Origin: Eubacteriaceae bacterium
GTDB lineage: Bacteria > Bacillota > Clostridia > Lachnospirales > Lachnospiraceae
Direction of reading: 5' to 3'
Length of the DNA stretch: 64,000 nucleotides
NCBI GenBank assembly: GCA_910574895.1
Contig: CAJTDQ010000002.1
Location: 1 to 64,000, forward strand
This document shows, one piece after another, positions 37,391-46,177 of this stretch; positions within the stretch are counted from its first letter, which is position 1, and each line of letters begins with the position of its first letter. The translations under genes and the position numbers were made by a program. The notes below the pieces were generated by a model. It worked only from the letters and a program-made list of their open reading frames with translations. It did no database searches and was not told the origin of the DNA.

Positions 37391-38227
37391 ATGAAAAGAG
37401 TTTTAAGTATACAGGATTTATCATGTTTAGGAAAATGTTCACTGACCGTGGCATTGCCAATTATTTCTGCCATGGGTGTGGAAACTTCCATTATTCCTAC
37501 AGCAGTATTATCTACACATACAATGTTTGATAACTTTACTTTCAGGGATTTAACAGAAGATATGAACGGAATTAAAAAGCATTTCATAAGTGAAGGATTT
37601 CAATTTGATGCTGTTTATACGGGTTATCTGGGTTCCAAAGAACAGATAAATATTGTCATAGATTATTTTGATACATTTCGTAGCAAAAACAATTACATCA
37701 TTGTAGACCCGGCCATGGCAGATAACGGAAAGTTATACACAGGTTTTACTCCTGACTTTGCATTGGAAATGGCAAAATTGTGTTCCAAAGCCGATGTTGT
37801 TCTTCCAAATATCTCCGAAGCATGTTTTATGCTGGGCAGAGATTATATTGGTGAAGATGCTGCTCCGAATGAAGTAAAAGAACTCTTAACAGAACTTACA
37901 TCTCTTGGTGCAAAAACTGTCGTTATTACCGGCGTGCGGTTCGGAAAAAATGATTTTGGTTTTATGGGATACGATACAAGAACAGAAGGATTCTTCCAAT
38001 ATTCTACAGAGGAAATCCCTATGAAGTCTCATGGCACGGGTGATATTTTCGCCAGTACATTTACCGGTGCGTTGATGAACAACTACACTGTTTACAATGC
38101 TTTAAAAATTGCTGCCGACTATACATGCGCATGTATTAAAAACACTTACAATGACCCTGAAGCAGTTAATTACGGAGTAAACTTTGAGGCGGAAATTCCG
38201 TTATTATTAAAGATGATTGGAAAATAA
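37391..38227 (+). CDS. pdxY: Pyridoxal/pyridoxamine kinase
   Basis: Ribokinase-fold enzyme of 278 residues that phosphorylates B6 vitamers. It begins with VLSIQDLSCLGKCSLTVALPIISAMG, has the typical VYTGYLGS and VDPAMADNGKLY blocks and the anion-hole motif HGTGDIFAST. AAAGGTG precedes the ATG. Divergent MocR-type regulator and intervening palindrome suggest control by pyridoxal phosphate. PdxK-like naming is possible; substrate preference among B6 forms is not visible. Confidence 0.9.
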   Translation: MKRVLSIQDLSCLGKCSLTVALPIISAMGVETSIIPTAVLSTHTMFDNFTFRDLTEDMNGIKKHFISEGFQFDAVYTGYLGSKEQINIVIDYFDTFRSKNNYIIVDPAMADNGKLYTGFTPDFALEMAKLCSKADVVLPNISEACFMLGRDYIGEDAAPNEVKELLTELTSLGAKTVVITGVRFGKNDFGFMGYDTRTEGFFQYSTEEIPMKSHGTGDIFASTFTGALMNNYTVYNALKIAADYTCACIKNTYNDPEAVNYGVNFEAEIPLLLKMIGK

Positions 38228-38236
38228 AATCCTAAA

Positions 38237-38272
38237 AAGCACATCTCCCCATCGGGAAATGTGCTTCTTTCT
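38237..38272 (+). terminator. Terminator of the pyridoxal kinase gene
   Basis: Stem AAGCACAT...ATGTGCTT with CCC/GGG top, followed by CTTTCTTT. Convergent metK gene may share it. Confidence 0.75.
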
Positions 38273-38331
38273 TTAAACCAAAAACAATATATTTATTTCA
38301 CTTTAAAATATGTCTAATTTCAATTACCTTT

Positions 38332-39519
38332 TTAAATTAACTTCGCCAATTCCTCAGCTTTATCCGTCTTCTCCCAAGGCACATCAATATCGTTTCTTCC
38401 AAAATGTCCATAGGCTGCTGTCTGTTTATAAATTGGTCTGCGTAAATCAAGCATTTTGATAATTCCTGCCGGTCTTAAATCAAAGTTATCACGTATAATT
38501 TCCACTAACTTTTCATCACTGACCTTTCCTGTTCCAAATGTATCTACCATAACAGACGTCGGATGTGCCACACCAATCGCATATGATAACTGTATCTCAC
38601 ATTTATCAGCCAATCCTGCTGCCACAATATTTTTTGCCACATATCTTGCTGCATACGCCGCAGAGCGGTCTACCTTAGTACAGTCCTTACCTGAAAATGC
38701 TCCACCACCATGACGGGCATAACCACCATAAGTATCCACAATAATTTTACGTCCTGTAAGTCCGCTGTCACCGTTTGGTCCGCCAATCACAAAACGTCCG
38801 GTTGGGTTAATAAAGAATTTCGTATTTTCATCCACCATTTCTTTTGGAAGTACGGGATCAAACACAAACTTTTTAATATCTGCATGAATCTGTTCCTGTG
38901 TTACCTCAGCATCATGCTGTGTAGAAAGCACTACAGCATCCAGTCTTACCGGCTTCCCTTCTTCGTCGTATTCTACTGTCACCTGTGTTTTTCCATCCGG
39001 GCGGAGATATGAAAGTGTTCCATTCTTTCTCACTTCTGTTAATTTTAAAGCGAGCTTATGTGCTAATGCAATCGGATAAGGCATCAATTCTTCTGTCTCA
39101 TTTGTTGCATAACCAAACATCATTCCCTGGTCTCCTGCACCAATGGCATCAATATCCTCATCTGACATCTTATTTTCCTTTGCCTCTAAAGCCTTGTCCA
39201 CACCCATAGCAATGTCTGTTGACTGTTCATCAAGAGCTGTTATTACTCCACATGTGTCACAGTCAAACCCATATTTTGCTCTGTCATATCCTATCTCTCT
39301 GATAGTCTCTCTTACTACTTTCTGAATATCTACATACCCTTCAGTTGTAATCTCTCCCATCACAAGTACAAGCCCTGTAGTGATACTCGTCTCACAGGCT
39401 ACACGGCTCATTGGATCCTGTCTCATTAATTCATCTAATATTGCATCGGATATCTGATCACAAATTTTATCCGGATGTCCTTCTGTTACTGATTCTGATG
39501 TAAAAAGTCTCTTTTCCAT
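38332..39519 (-). CDS. metK: S-adenosylmethionine synthetase
   Basis: Enzyme of 395 residues that makes S-adenosylmethionine from methionine and ATP. Motifs [30 protein letters not shown] and [23 protein letters not shown] are all intact. The start at 39519 (AAGGAG upstream) is certain: the longer frame from 39588 would read through the riboswitch terminator. Expression should drop when SAM is abundant through the SAM-I leader. Confidence 0.97.
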   Translation of the reverse strand: MEKRLFTSESVTEGHPDKICDQISDAILDELMRQDPMSRVACETSITTGLVLVMGEITTEGYVDIQKVVRETIREIGYDRAKYGFDCDTCGVITALDEQSTDIAMGVDKALEAKENKMSDEDIDAIGAGDQGMMFGYATNETEELMPYPIALAHKLALKLTEVRKNGTLSYLRPDGKTQVTVEYDEEGKPVRLDAVVLSTQHDAEVTQEQIHADIKKFVFDPVLPKEMVDENTKFFINPTGRFVIGGPNGDSGLTGRKIIVDTYGGYARHGGGAFSGKDCTKVDRSAAYAARYVAKNIVAAGLADKCEIQLSYAIGVAHPTSVMVDTFGTGKVSDEKLVEIIRDNFDLRPAGIIKMLDLRRPIYKQTAAYGHFGRNDIDVPWEKTDKAEELAKLI

Positions 39520-39540
39520 TCCTATTCTCCTTCTGTAAAA

Positions 39541-39571
39541 TAAAAGAAATCCACTGTAAAACAGTGGACTT
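39541..39571 (-). terminator. Riboswitch-controlled terminator of metK
   Basis: Stem TCCACTG/CAGTGGA with a TTTTA loop and a T-rich tail lies between the SAM-I aptamer and the metK start, as expected for transcription attenuation. Confidence 0.85.
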
Positions 39572-39591
39572 GAAATCAAGGTATTCAAATC

Positions 39592-39698
39592 CTCTTATCG
39601 ATCAGACTTCTATCTGCTCAGGTTGGCACCTTCCTAACTATTCGTCGGGGTTGCCGTGGTTTCACCGGTCCTTGTACCTCCACCACTCTGAATAAGAG
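39592..39698 (-). ncRNA. SAM-I (S-box) riboswitch
   Basis: Minus strand shows the P1 arms CTCTTAT/ATAAGAG, the conserved AGAGTGGTGGAGG, GGTGAAACCACGGCAACC and GGTGCCAACC blocks and CAGATAGAAGTCTG hairpin. It binds S-adenosylmethionine and promotes the downstream terminator, switching metK off. Confidence 0.95.
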
Positions 39699-39717
39699 AA
39701 AATTTTTTCACAAAACA

Positions 39718-39746
39718 ATACTACTATTATATTAAAAATATGTCAA
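39718..39746 (-). promoter_or_regulatory. metK promoter
   Basis: Consensus -35 TTGACA (39741-39746) and -10 TAGTAT (39718-39723), 17-bp spacer; the expected start lies about 10 nt before the riboswitch. Confidence 0.75.
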
Positions 39747-39789
39747 CACAATTATATTTTCCATTTAATTCTATGTTGCTTTTCTAATT

Positions 39790-40590
39790 TCACTCTTTAT
39801 CTGTTTCCGGTCTGCTGATATACCAGTATGTACTTCCAACTGTAATCCCTCCTACAACATTTCCTAATGTAACCGGAAGCAGATTACCCACAAAAAAATT
39901 GTACCATGTTAAACCTGTTGTGTCTGCCCCCATATTTCCATATACCATATCGGCAAATAATCCACCACTAATATAACTCATGTTTGCAATACTATGCTCT
40001 AATCCACAAAATACAAATATCATTACCGGGAAGAACATTCCTATGATTCTTCCTAAATTATTTTCTATCATCGTAGAAAGCATAACTGCAAAGCATACTA
40101 AAATATTACAAACCAATGCCTTAAAAAATGCTGTATCAAAACTCATCTGACATTTGCCGACTGCTGTTGATATAATTCTCTCAGCATAGCTATGTTCAAA
40201 CCGTGAATAGACATCTCCCAGTGCAAACATTGCAGCTACGAACAGTGTTCCTACTAAATTTCCAATATAAACTACAATCCAGTTTTTAAACAGTTCCCTT
40301 ATTTTTATCTTCTTCTCATATACGGAAATAATCATCAGATTATTTCCTGTAAACAATTCTGCTCCATTATAAACCACTAAGATTAAACCTAACGGAAAAA
40401 CTGCCGCCTCTATCAATTTGGATACGACTGTATGGTTTACTGATAAAGATATCAGCATAGCTACATTTCCAGCAATGGCAATAAAAAAGCCCGCCATTAT
40501 TCCCAGCACCAAAGTTTTCCCAACAGATAGTCTCGCTTTTTTCACCCCGTTTTCAGAACAGCGCTTTGTTCCGCCTCTTGTATCTAACAT
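39790..40590 (-). CDS. Formate/nitrite transporter (FNT) family channel
   Basis: Integral membrane protein of 266 residues with six predicted helices and FNT landmarks (GIMAGFFIAIAGNVAM, NGAELFTGNNLMI, FFVGNLLPVTLGNVVGGI). The family moves formate, nitrite or hydrosulfide; in a fermentative gut anaerobe formate is the likely cargo, but the sequence does not prove it. Ribosome site AAGGGAG is well placed. It stands alone, upstream of no obvious partner such as pyruvate formate-lyase. Confidence 0.88.
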   Translation of the reverse strand: MLDTRGGTKRCSENGVKKARLSVGKTLVLGIMAGFFIAIAGNVAMLISLSVNHTVVSKLIEAAVFPLGLILVVYNGAELFTGNNLMIISVYEKKIKIRELFKNWIVVYIGNLVGTLFVAAMFALGDVYSRFEHSYAERIISTAVGKCQMSFDTAFFKALVCNILVCFAVMLSTMIENNLGRIIGMFFPVMIFVFCGLEHSIANMSYISGGLFADMVYGNMGADTTGLTWYNFFVGNLLPVTLGNVVGGITVGSTYWYISRPETDKE

Positions 40591-40672
40591 TCACATCTCC
40601 CTTATTTTTATTTCTGACAATATCTTACCATTTCATTAAAATTATATCAAATATACATATGTTAGTAAATAT

Positions 40673-40707
40673 AAAAAGAGGATGCATTTAAAATGCATCC
40701 CCCTCTT
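40673..40707 (-). terminator. Rho-independent terminator
   Basis: Stem GGATGCATTT/AAATGCATCC flanked by AAAGAGG and CTCTTTTT, a few bases after the stop of the LppM-like gene. Confidence 0.85.
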
Positions 40708-40715
40708 TATAATTA

Positions 40716-41651
40716 TTATTTTTTTGTTTTCACAGATTTTTTTGCCGGTTTACTATAAACATCTACACCGACTAAATTTTTCTTTGCTGCTACAACCTGT
40801 ACATAATATTTTTTATTTTTCTTTAACTTTTTGATTGTAATTGTATTTTTCTTAGTTGTTTTGAACTTAAGATTCTTTGTAAACTTTTTATCTGTTGCTA
40901 AAGTAACTTCATACTTTTTGGCACCTTTTACTTTGTTCCATTTTACTGTAACAGAAGCACTCTTCGCCTTTTTCTTTAACTTATTTGCTTTTATCTTTTT
41001 CAATTTAGGTTTAGCAATCGTATTTGCAGCTTTTACTTTCTTTTGAACATCTGCTAATGCTACATTTCCTTTAGTTGTTGCAAATAAAACAGACTTCTTT
41101 CCTAATGGTACATTAAATTTTACAACTTTTTTATCTGTCTCAGAAATTGTTCCATTTGTCTTAACAATATTATTTGGCAATGTTACCGATACTTCAAATG
41201 CAATTTTACTCATATCTACCGAGTTTGCTATTGCATTAACATCTCCCATATCTCCTGCATTACCCATCATATCTTTTGTGTCAATTTCTGTATAATAGGT
41301 ATCTGTTGTAATATACGAATTGTCAGAAAAGTTTAATTCTGCTGCCATATTCACTTTTTCTAACCGTTGAATCTGCATATACTCTTTTCCATCAACCGTT
41401 ACCGTTCTTACACTGAAACCATCTTCTTTATAAGTCTGCTCCAATGTCTGCCAATAAGTTGACATCATTGCATCTGTTATTCCCTCTTTCTTTAATTCTG
41501 TGTTCACAGCCGCCTTATCCAGACGCATAGTCATGTATAACATGCCGCTACCATTCGAATTAATTACCACATCCATTTTCACAGATGCACAACCTGAAAA
41601 TACCATAACAACTACAATCAACAGTGCCATAAGTTTTGTTTTAATCTTCAT
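40716..41651 (-). CDS. LppM-like lipoprotein with FN3-type domain
   Basis: Surface lipoprotein of 311 residues: lipobox FSGC (Cys at about 21), an LppM-like domain (KMDVVINSNGSGMLYMTMRLDK, to about 190), a Lys-rich linker, and a fibronectin-III-like domain (about 215-305; VTVKWNKVKGAKKYEVTLATDKKF) ending in a Lys-rich tail. The FN3 part resembles the one in the GH16 enzyme of this window. Function unknown. AGGAGG precedes the start and a strong terminator follows, so it is a single-gene unit. Confidence 0.75.
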   Translation of the reverse strand: MKIKTKLMALLIVVVMVFSGCASVKMDVVINSNGSGMLYMTMRLDKAAVNTELKKEGITDAMMSTYWQTLEQTYKEDGFSVRTVTVDGKEYMQIQRLEKVNMAAELNFSDNSYITTDTYYTEIDTKDMMGNAGDMGDVNAIANSVDMSKIAFEVSVTLPNNIVKTNGTISETDKKVVKFNVPLGKKSVLFATTKGNVALADVQKKVKAANTIAKPKLKKIKANKLKKKAKSASVTVKWNKVKGAKKYEVTLATDKKFTKNLKFKTTKKNTITIKKLKKNKKYYVQVVAAKKNLVGVDVYSKPAKKSVKTKK

Positions 41652-41728
41652 GCTGCTTCCTCCTTTTATATGTTATTAAATATATAATAACATAATCTTA
41701 TCACAATTCATACTAATTAATTATTTAT

Positions 41729-43717
41729 CTAATTCTTGCTATTTCTAAACTGTACCGGTGTCATCCCATACTTTTTCTTAAAAAGTCTGTTAAAATGTTC
41801 CACATTCTGATATCCGACTTTCTCTGCAATTGTCTCCACAGTCATGTTACCACCCTTTAATAATGTTCTTGCTTTTTTCATCCGGACATTTTTAACCAGT
41901 TCTCCAAAAGTCTTTCCAGACTTATCTTTTATATATTTCGACAAATATGGCTTTGACAGATGAAAATGTTCTTCTAATTCATCTAATGTTACCGTAAGAT
42001 AATTTGTATTAATATAATTAATAATCTCTGTTAATCTTTCATCCTGACAACCCTGATCCCCTGTGGACTTTACCAAATGATTTACCGCAACTGTAAGTGC
42101 ATGAATTGATGACTTGATAATGTCCTCGTCAATTCCTACTCCCCAGTACATCTTGCCCTGACAGCAGATTCCTACATACGAAACGGCTTTTGATGAAGAA
42201 CCTCTGGATAATGAATGTTCTTCATATATTGAAAGCTCGTAACTAATATTAAAATACTGCTTAAATGCATTACTAACTGCATCCAGACGACCGTTTCCTG
42301 TATGTTTAATAATACGGACTTTGTCTTCCTGCGCAATCGTCACTTCTGCCATAATACCGTTCTTCTGCTGGAAATGTGCCTCAGGAACAGTAAACACACT
42401 ATTTTCATTAATATACTTATCTTCAAATATTTGGTAAACCCATTCTGGAGACAATTCTTTATGCTCCTTATCGGAAACGTGTTTCACACTATATCCGATT
42501 TCTTCACGCATCTTTTCCGGTATAGATAATCCGAAACTCTGCTTTAAGATATAGCTTACACCGCCTTTACCCGACTGACTGTTAATACGAATCACATCTG
42601 AGTCATAAGTTCTTCCTACATCAACCGGGTCAATTGGAAGATACGGAACGTTCCACATTCCCTTTGGATCTTTTGCTTTACAAGCCATTCCTTTTGAAAT
42701 AGCATCCTGATGGGAGCCTGAAAATGCTGTGAACACTAAATCTCCGGCATATGGTTGACGCTTTCCTACTTCCATCCGGGTAACTCTCTCATATAATTTC
42801 ACAATCTCCGGCATATTACTAAACTCCAGATTTGGGTTTACACCATGGGAAACCATATTCATTGCTAATGTCACGATATCTACATTACCAGTTCTCTCTC
42901 CATTGCCAAATAATGTTCCCTCGATACGGTCTGCTCCCGCTAATACCGAAAGTTCTGCTGTTGCAACACCACAGCCTCTGTCATTATGCGGATGAACGGA
43001 TATTGTCACTGCATCTCTATATTTTAAATTTTTATGCATATATTCAATCTGCGTTGCAAAAACATGAGGCATTGCATTTTCCACAGTAGCCGGTAGATTG
43101 ATAATTACTTTATTTTCTTTCTTTGGCTGCCATACATCCAATACCGCATTACATACATCTAAAGCGTAATCCATCTCTGTTCCTGAGAAACTCTCCGGAC
43201 TATACTCAAAAGAAAAGTTTCCATCTACTTCTGCAGCCAGTTCGTTTAATAACTTCGCTCCATCTATTGCTATCTGTTTGATTTCTTCTTTACTCTTCTT
43301 AAATACCTGCTCACGCTGTGCTAAAGATGTAGAGTTGTAAAGGTGAATTACTGCATGTTTTGCACCTTTCACAGCCTCAAATGTTTTCTTGATAATATGT
43401 TCTCTTGCCTGCGTTAAAACCTGAACTGTCACATCATCAGGAATCATGTCTCTCTCAATCAAAGCACGCATGAAATTATACTCTGTTTCTGACGCTGCCG
43501 GAAAACCTACTTCTATCTCTTTGAATCCAATGTCTACAAGCATCTGGAAAAACTCTAACTTTTCATCCAGACTCATAGGCTCAATCAGTGCCTGATTTCC
43601 ATCTCGAAGATCTACACTGCACCATATCGGAGCCTTTTCAATATACTCTTTTTTTACCCAGTCATATGTAGGGTTCTCTGGCATAAAGTATTGTCTTGTA
43701 TACTTGTTGTAATTCAT
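41729..43717 (-). CDS. leuA: 2-isopropylmalate synthase fused to an AraC-type DNA-binding domain
   Basis: Protein of 662 residues. Residues 1 to about 430 form the TIM-barrel synthase of the long (class II) type: WCSVDLRDGNQAL near the N-terminus, metal site HPHNDRGCG, and GNGERTGNVD. Residues about 440-550 look like the LeuA C-terminal regulatory domain (HTGNGRLDAVSNAFKQYF, GRGSSSKAVSYVG-like). Residues about 560-662 are a complete AraC/XylS double helix-turn-helix (LDELEEHFHLSKPYLSKYIKDKSG, TIAEKVGYQNVEHFNRLFKKKYGMTPVQFR). The frame is continuous with no stop or frameshift. The enzyme makes the first committed step of leucine synthesis; a direct DNA-binding role is inference. A Leu-type T-box precedes the gene. 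Confidence 0.9.
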   Translation of the reverse strand: MNYNKYTRQYFMPENPTYDWVKKEYIEKAPIWCSVDLRDGNQALIEPMSLDEKLEFFQMLVDIGFKEIEVGFPAASETEYNFMRALIERDMIPDDVTVQVLTQAREHIIKKTFEAVKGAKHAVIHLYNSTSLAQREQVFKKSKEEIKQIAIDGAKLLNELAAEVDGNFSFEYSPESFSGTEMDYALDVCNAVLDVWQPKKENKVIINLPATVENAMPHVFATQIEYMHKNLKYRDAVTISVHPHNDRGCGVATAELSVLAGADRIEGTLFGNGERTGNVDIVTLAMNMVSHGVNPNLEFSNMPEIVKLYERVTRMEVGKRQPYAGDLVFTAFSGSHQDAISKGMACKAKDPKGMWNVPYLPIDPVDVGRTYDSDVIRINSQSGKGGVSYILKQSFGLSIPEKMREEIGYSVKHVSDKEHKELSPEWVYQIFEDKYINENSVFTVPEAHFQQKNGIMAEVTIAQEDKVRIIKHTGNGRLDAVSNAFKQYFNISYELSIYEEHSLSRGSSSKAVSYVGICCQGKMYWGVGIDEDIIKSSIHALTVAVNHLVKSTGDQGCQDERLTEIINYINTNYLTVTLDELEEHFHLSKPYLSKYIKDKSGKTFGELVKNVRMKKARTLLKGGNMTVETIAEKVGYQNVEHFNRLFKKKYGMTPVQFRNSKN

Positions 43718-43748
43718 AATACTACCTCTTTCTTTTATATAATATTGT

Positions 43749-43795
43749 AAGCCATAACAGCAAAGAATTTTCGAGTTGATGGCTGAATTGTTATC
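43749..43795. repeat. Partial copy of the palindromic element
   Basis: The segment from GCCATAACAGCAAAG to GGCTGAATTGTTATC matches the right end of the 34253-34397 element with a few changes. It lies in the leuA leader and lacks the left arm. Confidence 0.55.
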
Positions 43796-43869
43796 ATTAT
43801 TTTATTACATCTTAATACAACTTAAATAAAATCTCAATTAATATAATTTTCCTATGCATGCTACTACTT

Positions 43870-43996
43870 ATGAGCCATGCGCACTCGTAGACCTTCGGTC
43901 TACTTCATCGCGGGCTATCGCCCTATATTTCTGAAAACAACCAAGAACATATGAACAAGTTCATGTTCTGGTTATTTTCAGAAATGCATGGCTCAT
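43870..43996. repeat. 127-bp palindromic element in the leuA leader
   Basis: Perfect 11-base ends ATGAGCCATGC / GCATGGCTCAT enclose a UUCG-type hairpin (GTAGACC/GTCTAC, 43887-43903), a small GCGGGC hairpin and a 51-base imperfect hairpin (43931-43981, CTGAAAA/TTTTCAG ends). It differs from the 34253 family. It sits between the T-box terminator and leuA. Confidence 0.7.
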
Positions 43997-44003
43997 TGCC
44001 ATC

Positions 44004-44285
44004 ACGTAAAAAGTACGTCTCTGTGCTTCAACTGAAGCACAGAGACGTAAGCTTTACATACGCGGTACCACTCTGTTTCATGTAATACATGCTCTTATCA
44101 GATACATAAGCATCTGTTCCTATAACGGGGAAAACCGTCCAAACCTACACACTATTAATAACAATGTTATTATAAGCTTCAGCCGGAAACTCCGAGGCGA
44201 GTTCACCGGTTCACATCTAATGTCTCACACCTTCCGACATCTCTCTGAAATCTGCCTGCCGATTACTATTCCTCTTCAATGTTTT
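44004..44285 (-). ncRNA. T-box leader with Leu (CUC) specifier
   Basis: Minus strand has AAGAGGAATAGTA at the 5' side, a stem I region with a CTC triplet in the expected specifier position (44199-44201), the T-box sequence AGAGTGGTACCGCG (44061-44074), and a strong terminator (arms ACGTCTCTGTGCTTCA, 44015-44048) with TTTTT. Uncharged leucine tRNA should favour the antiterminator and let leuA be transcribed. The promoter lies just upstream (TATACA and TAGTAT near 44305-44335, uncertain). Confidence 0.92.
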
Positions 44286-44368
44286 TATTCTTTTTAGGAT
44301 AGAACATATACTATCATATGCATTTTTATTTGTATAGTGACAAATTTAATCAGTTTATTTGATATATT

Positions 44369-46144
44369 TTAATTTTCACTCCATCTCTCCTTCAACATAT
44401 ATGCTGACATCTTCGGTTGTCTGTTTCTTGTAAAGATTCCTTTTTTATTTCCATCTACACGATTCAATCCCTGCTTTGTCTGGAAATCAGCAAACGCCCA
44501 TGGATGCTCTCCAATCATAAAGTCCAGTTTGTCAAATATCTTATGGAATTCATTCATATACATACATTGAAATTCTTCCGTAAATGCTACTGCCGGTGTC
44601 TTATGGTAGCCTGCAATTGTATCTGCCCCATACTCACTCATAATGATTGGCTTATGATATTTGTTGTACCACTTGTTCATCTCATTCTCTAATTGAAGTC
44701 CAATAACTTCCAGATGGCTGTGATCTGTATACCATGCATAATATCTGTTTACACAGATAACATCGAGCCACTGACTGACTTTATCTCCATCAGGTCCCGT
44801 CGTATGCACCATAGTAACCGGTCTGGTATCATCCAGGCTTCTCATCGTTTCTATAACCTCTTTAAAATACGGCACAGCCTCTTCTTCATGGGTTGCAGCC
44901 TCATTTGCCACACTCCACATCATAACACATGGATGATTTTTATCACGATTATACATATCAGCCAGCATATCTTTATGATGTTCTAATGTGTCATCATTGA
45001 CTCTGTTCCCTGCAAAAACACTGTTTCCATCCCAGAAACACATTCCTACAGCAGGTACTTCGTCAATGACTACAAATCCCTCCCGGTCAGCCAGCATCAT
45101 CAACTCTTCAGAATACGGGTAGTGGGAAGTTCTGAACGAATTTGCTCCCATCCATTTTAGCAAATTAAAATCACGGATATTGAGTGCCTCATCCATTCCT
45201 TTTCCATGAACATCACTATCTTCATGCTTTCCAAATCCCTGGAAATAAAACTCTTTCCCATTAATCAGAAATGCTTTGTCTGTCACTTCTATTGTTCTTA
45301 GACCGAACTGCTCTGCATATGTATCATTTTCGCCTTCTACTTTTAACTGATAAAGATAAGCAGCTCCCGGATTCCAAAGATGCGGCTCTTTCATTTCCGT
45401 TTCTACATACCACTTGTTCTCATCATTCAGACATTTTTCCACCGCTTTCTCTGACACAATATTACCTGCCTCATCAACTACCTTTACCACACGTATTTCA
45501 TCTGTAGAAGTGATAAGCGCTTTTACAACTGCCTCATTTTCTTTTATCTCTGTTTTAATAACAATATTTTCAATGTATTTCTTCGGTGTTGTATACAGTT
45601 TTACCGGTCTGTGTAATCCTGAGTAATTATAGAAATCAAAGTAAGTCTCCTGATAATGAAAACCTTCCGGATATCCCGGCCCTTCTTTATGGATAATTTC
45701 TCCACAAGGAATGCATGTCCAGTCAAGTATATTGCTGAGCGCAACGGTCACACGATGTTCTTCTAAAGAAGACTTCTCAATCATTTCTGTAATGTCTGCC
45801 TCAAACGGAAGAAATCCGCCTTTATGTTTTACAACTTCCGTCCCATCTACCCATACTGTTGCATGATGGGTTGCACTTCCGAAACGTAAAACAATTCTTT
45901 TTCCATTCCAGCTGTCAGGTATTACAAAACTCTTCTCATACCAGACATATCCTACATGTTCTTTTTCACGTTCTTCTGTAAATAAATCATTATAACTCGA
46001 AGGAACTGCCATAGGAATCGTATCTTTTAATGGCTCCTTCTGCCATTGTTCCTGAATTCCTATATTATCATAATCCATTTTAAAATTCCAAATGCCACTT
46101 AGATTTTTAACCTCTCTCACTTTGTTTTCTACCGGATATAACAT
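44369..46144 (-). CDS. uidA: GH2 beta-glucuronidase
   Basis: Enzyme of 591 residues with no signal peptide, so cytoplasmic. GH2 sandwich, Ig-like and TIM-barrel domains are in the usual order. Acid/base Glu415 (WSVANEAA) and nucleophile Glu504 (MSEYGAD) are visible, as is the NKK glucuronate-recognition motif in VDGNKKGIFTR, which separates glucuronidases from galactosidases. The segment between VGMCFWDG and the barrel strand is shorter than in the E. coli enzyme, resembling a reduced active-site loop. It releases glucuronate from glucuronides taken into the cell. It is last in the six-gene uronate operon. Confidence 0.93.
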   Translation of the reverse strand: MLYPVENKVREVKNLSGIWNFKMDYDNIGIQEQWQKEPLKDTIPMAVPSSYNDLFTEEREKEHVGYVWYEKSFVIPDSWNGKRIVLRFGSATHHATVWVDGTEVVKHKGGFLPFEADITEMIEKSSLEEHRVTVALSNILDWTCIPCGEIIHKEGPGYPEGFHYQETYFDFYNYSGLHRPVKLYTTPKKYIENIVIKTEIKENEAVVKALITSTDEIRVVKVVDEAGNIVSEKAVEKCLNDENKWYVETEMKEPHLWNPGAAYLYQLKVEGENDTYAEQFGLRTIEVTDKAFLINGKEFYFQGFGKHEDSDVHGKGMDEALNIRDFNLLKWMGANSFRTSHYPYSEELMMLADREGFVVIDEVPAVGMCFWDGNSVFAGNRVNDDTLEHHKDMLADMYNRDKNHPCVMMWSVANEAATHEEEAVPYFKEVIETMRSLDDTRPVTMVHTTGPDGDKVSQWLDVICVNRYYAWYTDHSHLEVIGLQLENEMNKWYNKYHKPIIMSEYGADTIAGYHKTPAVAFTEEFQCMYMNEFHKIFDKLDFMIGEHPWAFADFQTKQGLNRVDGNKKGIFTRNRQPKMSAYMLKERWSEN

Positions 46145-46177
46145 TTACTCTCTCCTTTTCATAAAATGTATTTATTG

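Noticed and set aside
39520-39588. Longer N-terminus for MetK starting at 39588
   Set aside because: It would translate the riboswitch terminator; the family start MEKRLFTSE has its own ribosome site.
43749-44048. Possible CRISPR-like or tandem repeats in the leuA leader
   Set aside because: The repeats are inverted hairpins of a T-box terminator and palindromic elements, not regularly spaced direct repeats.
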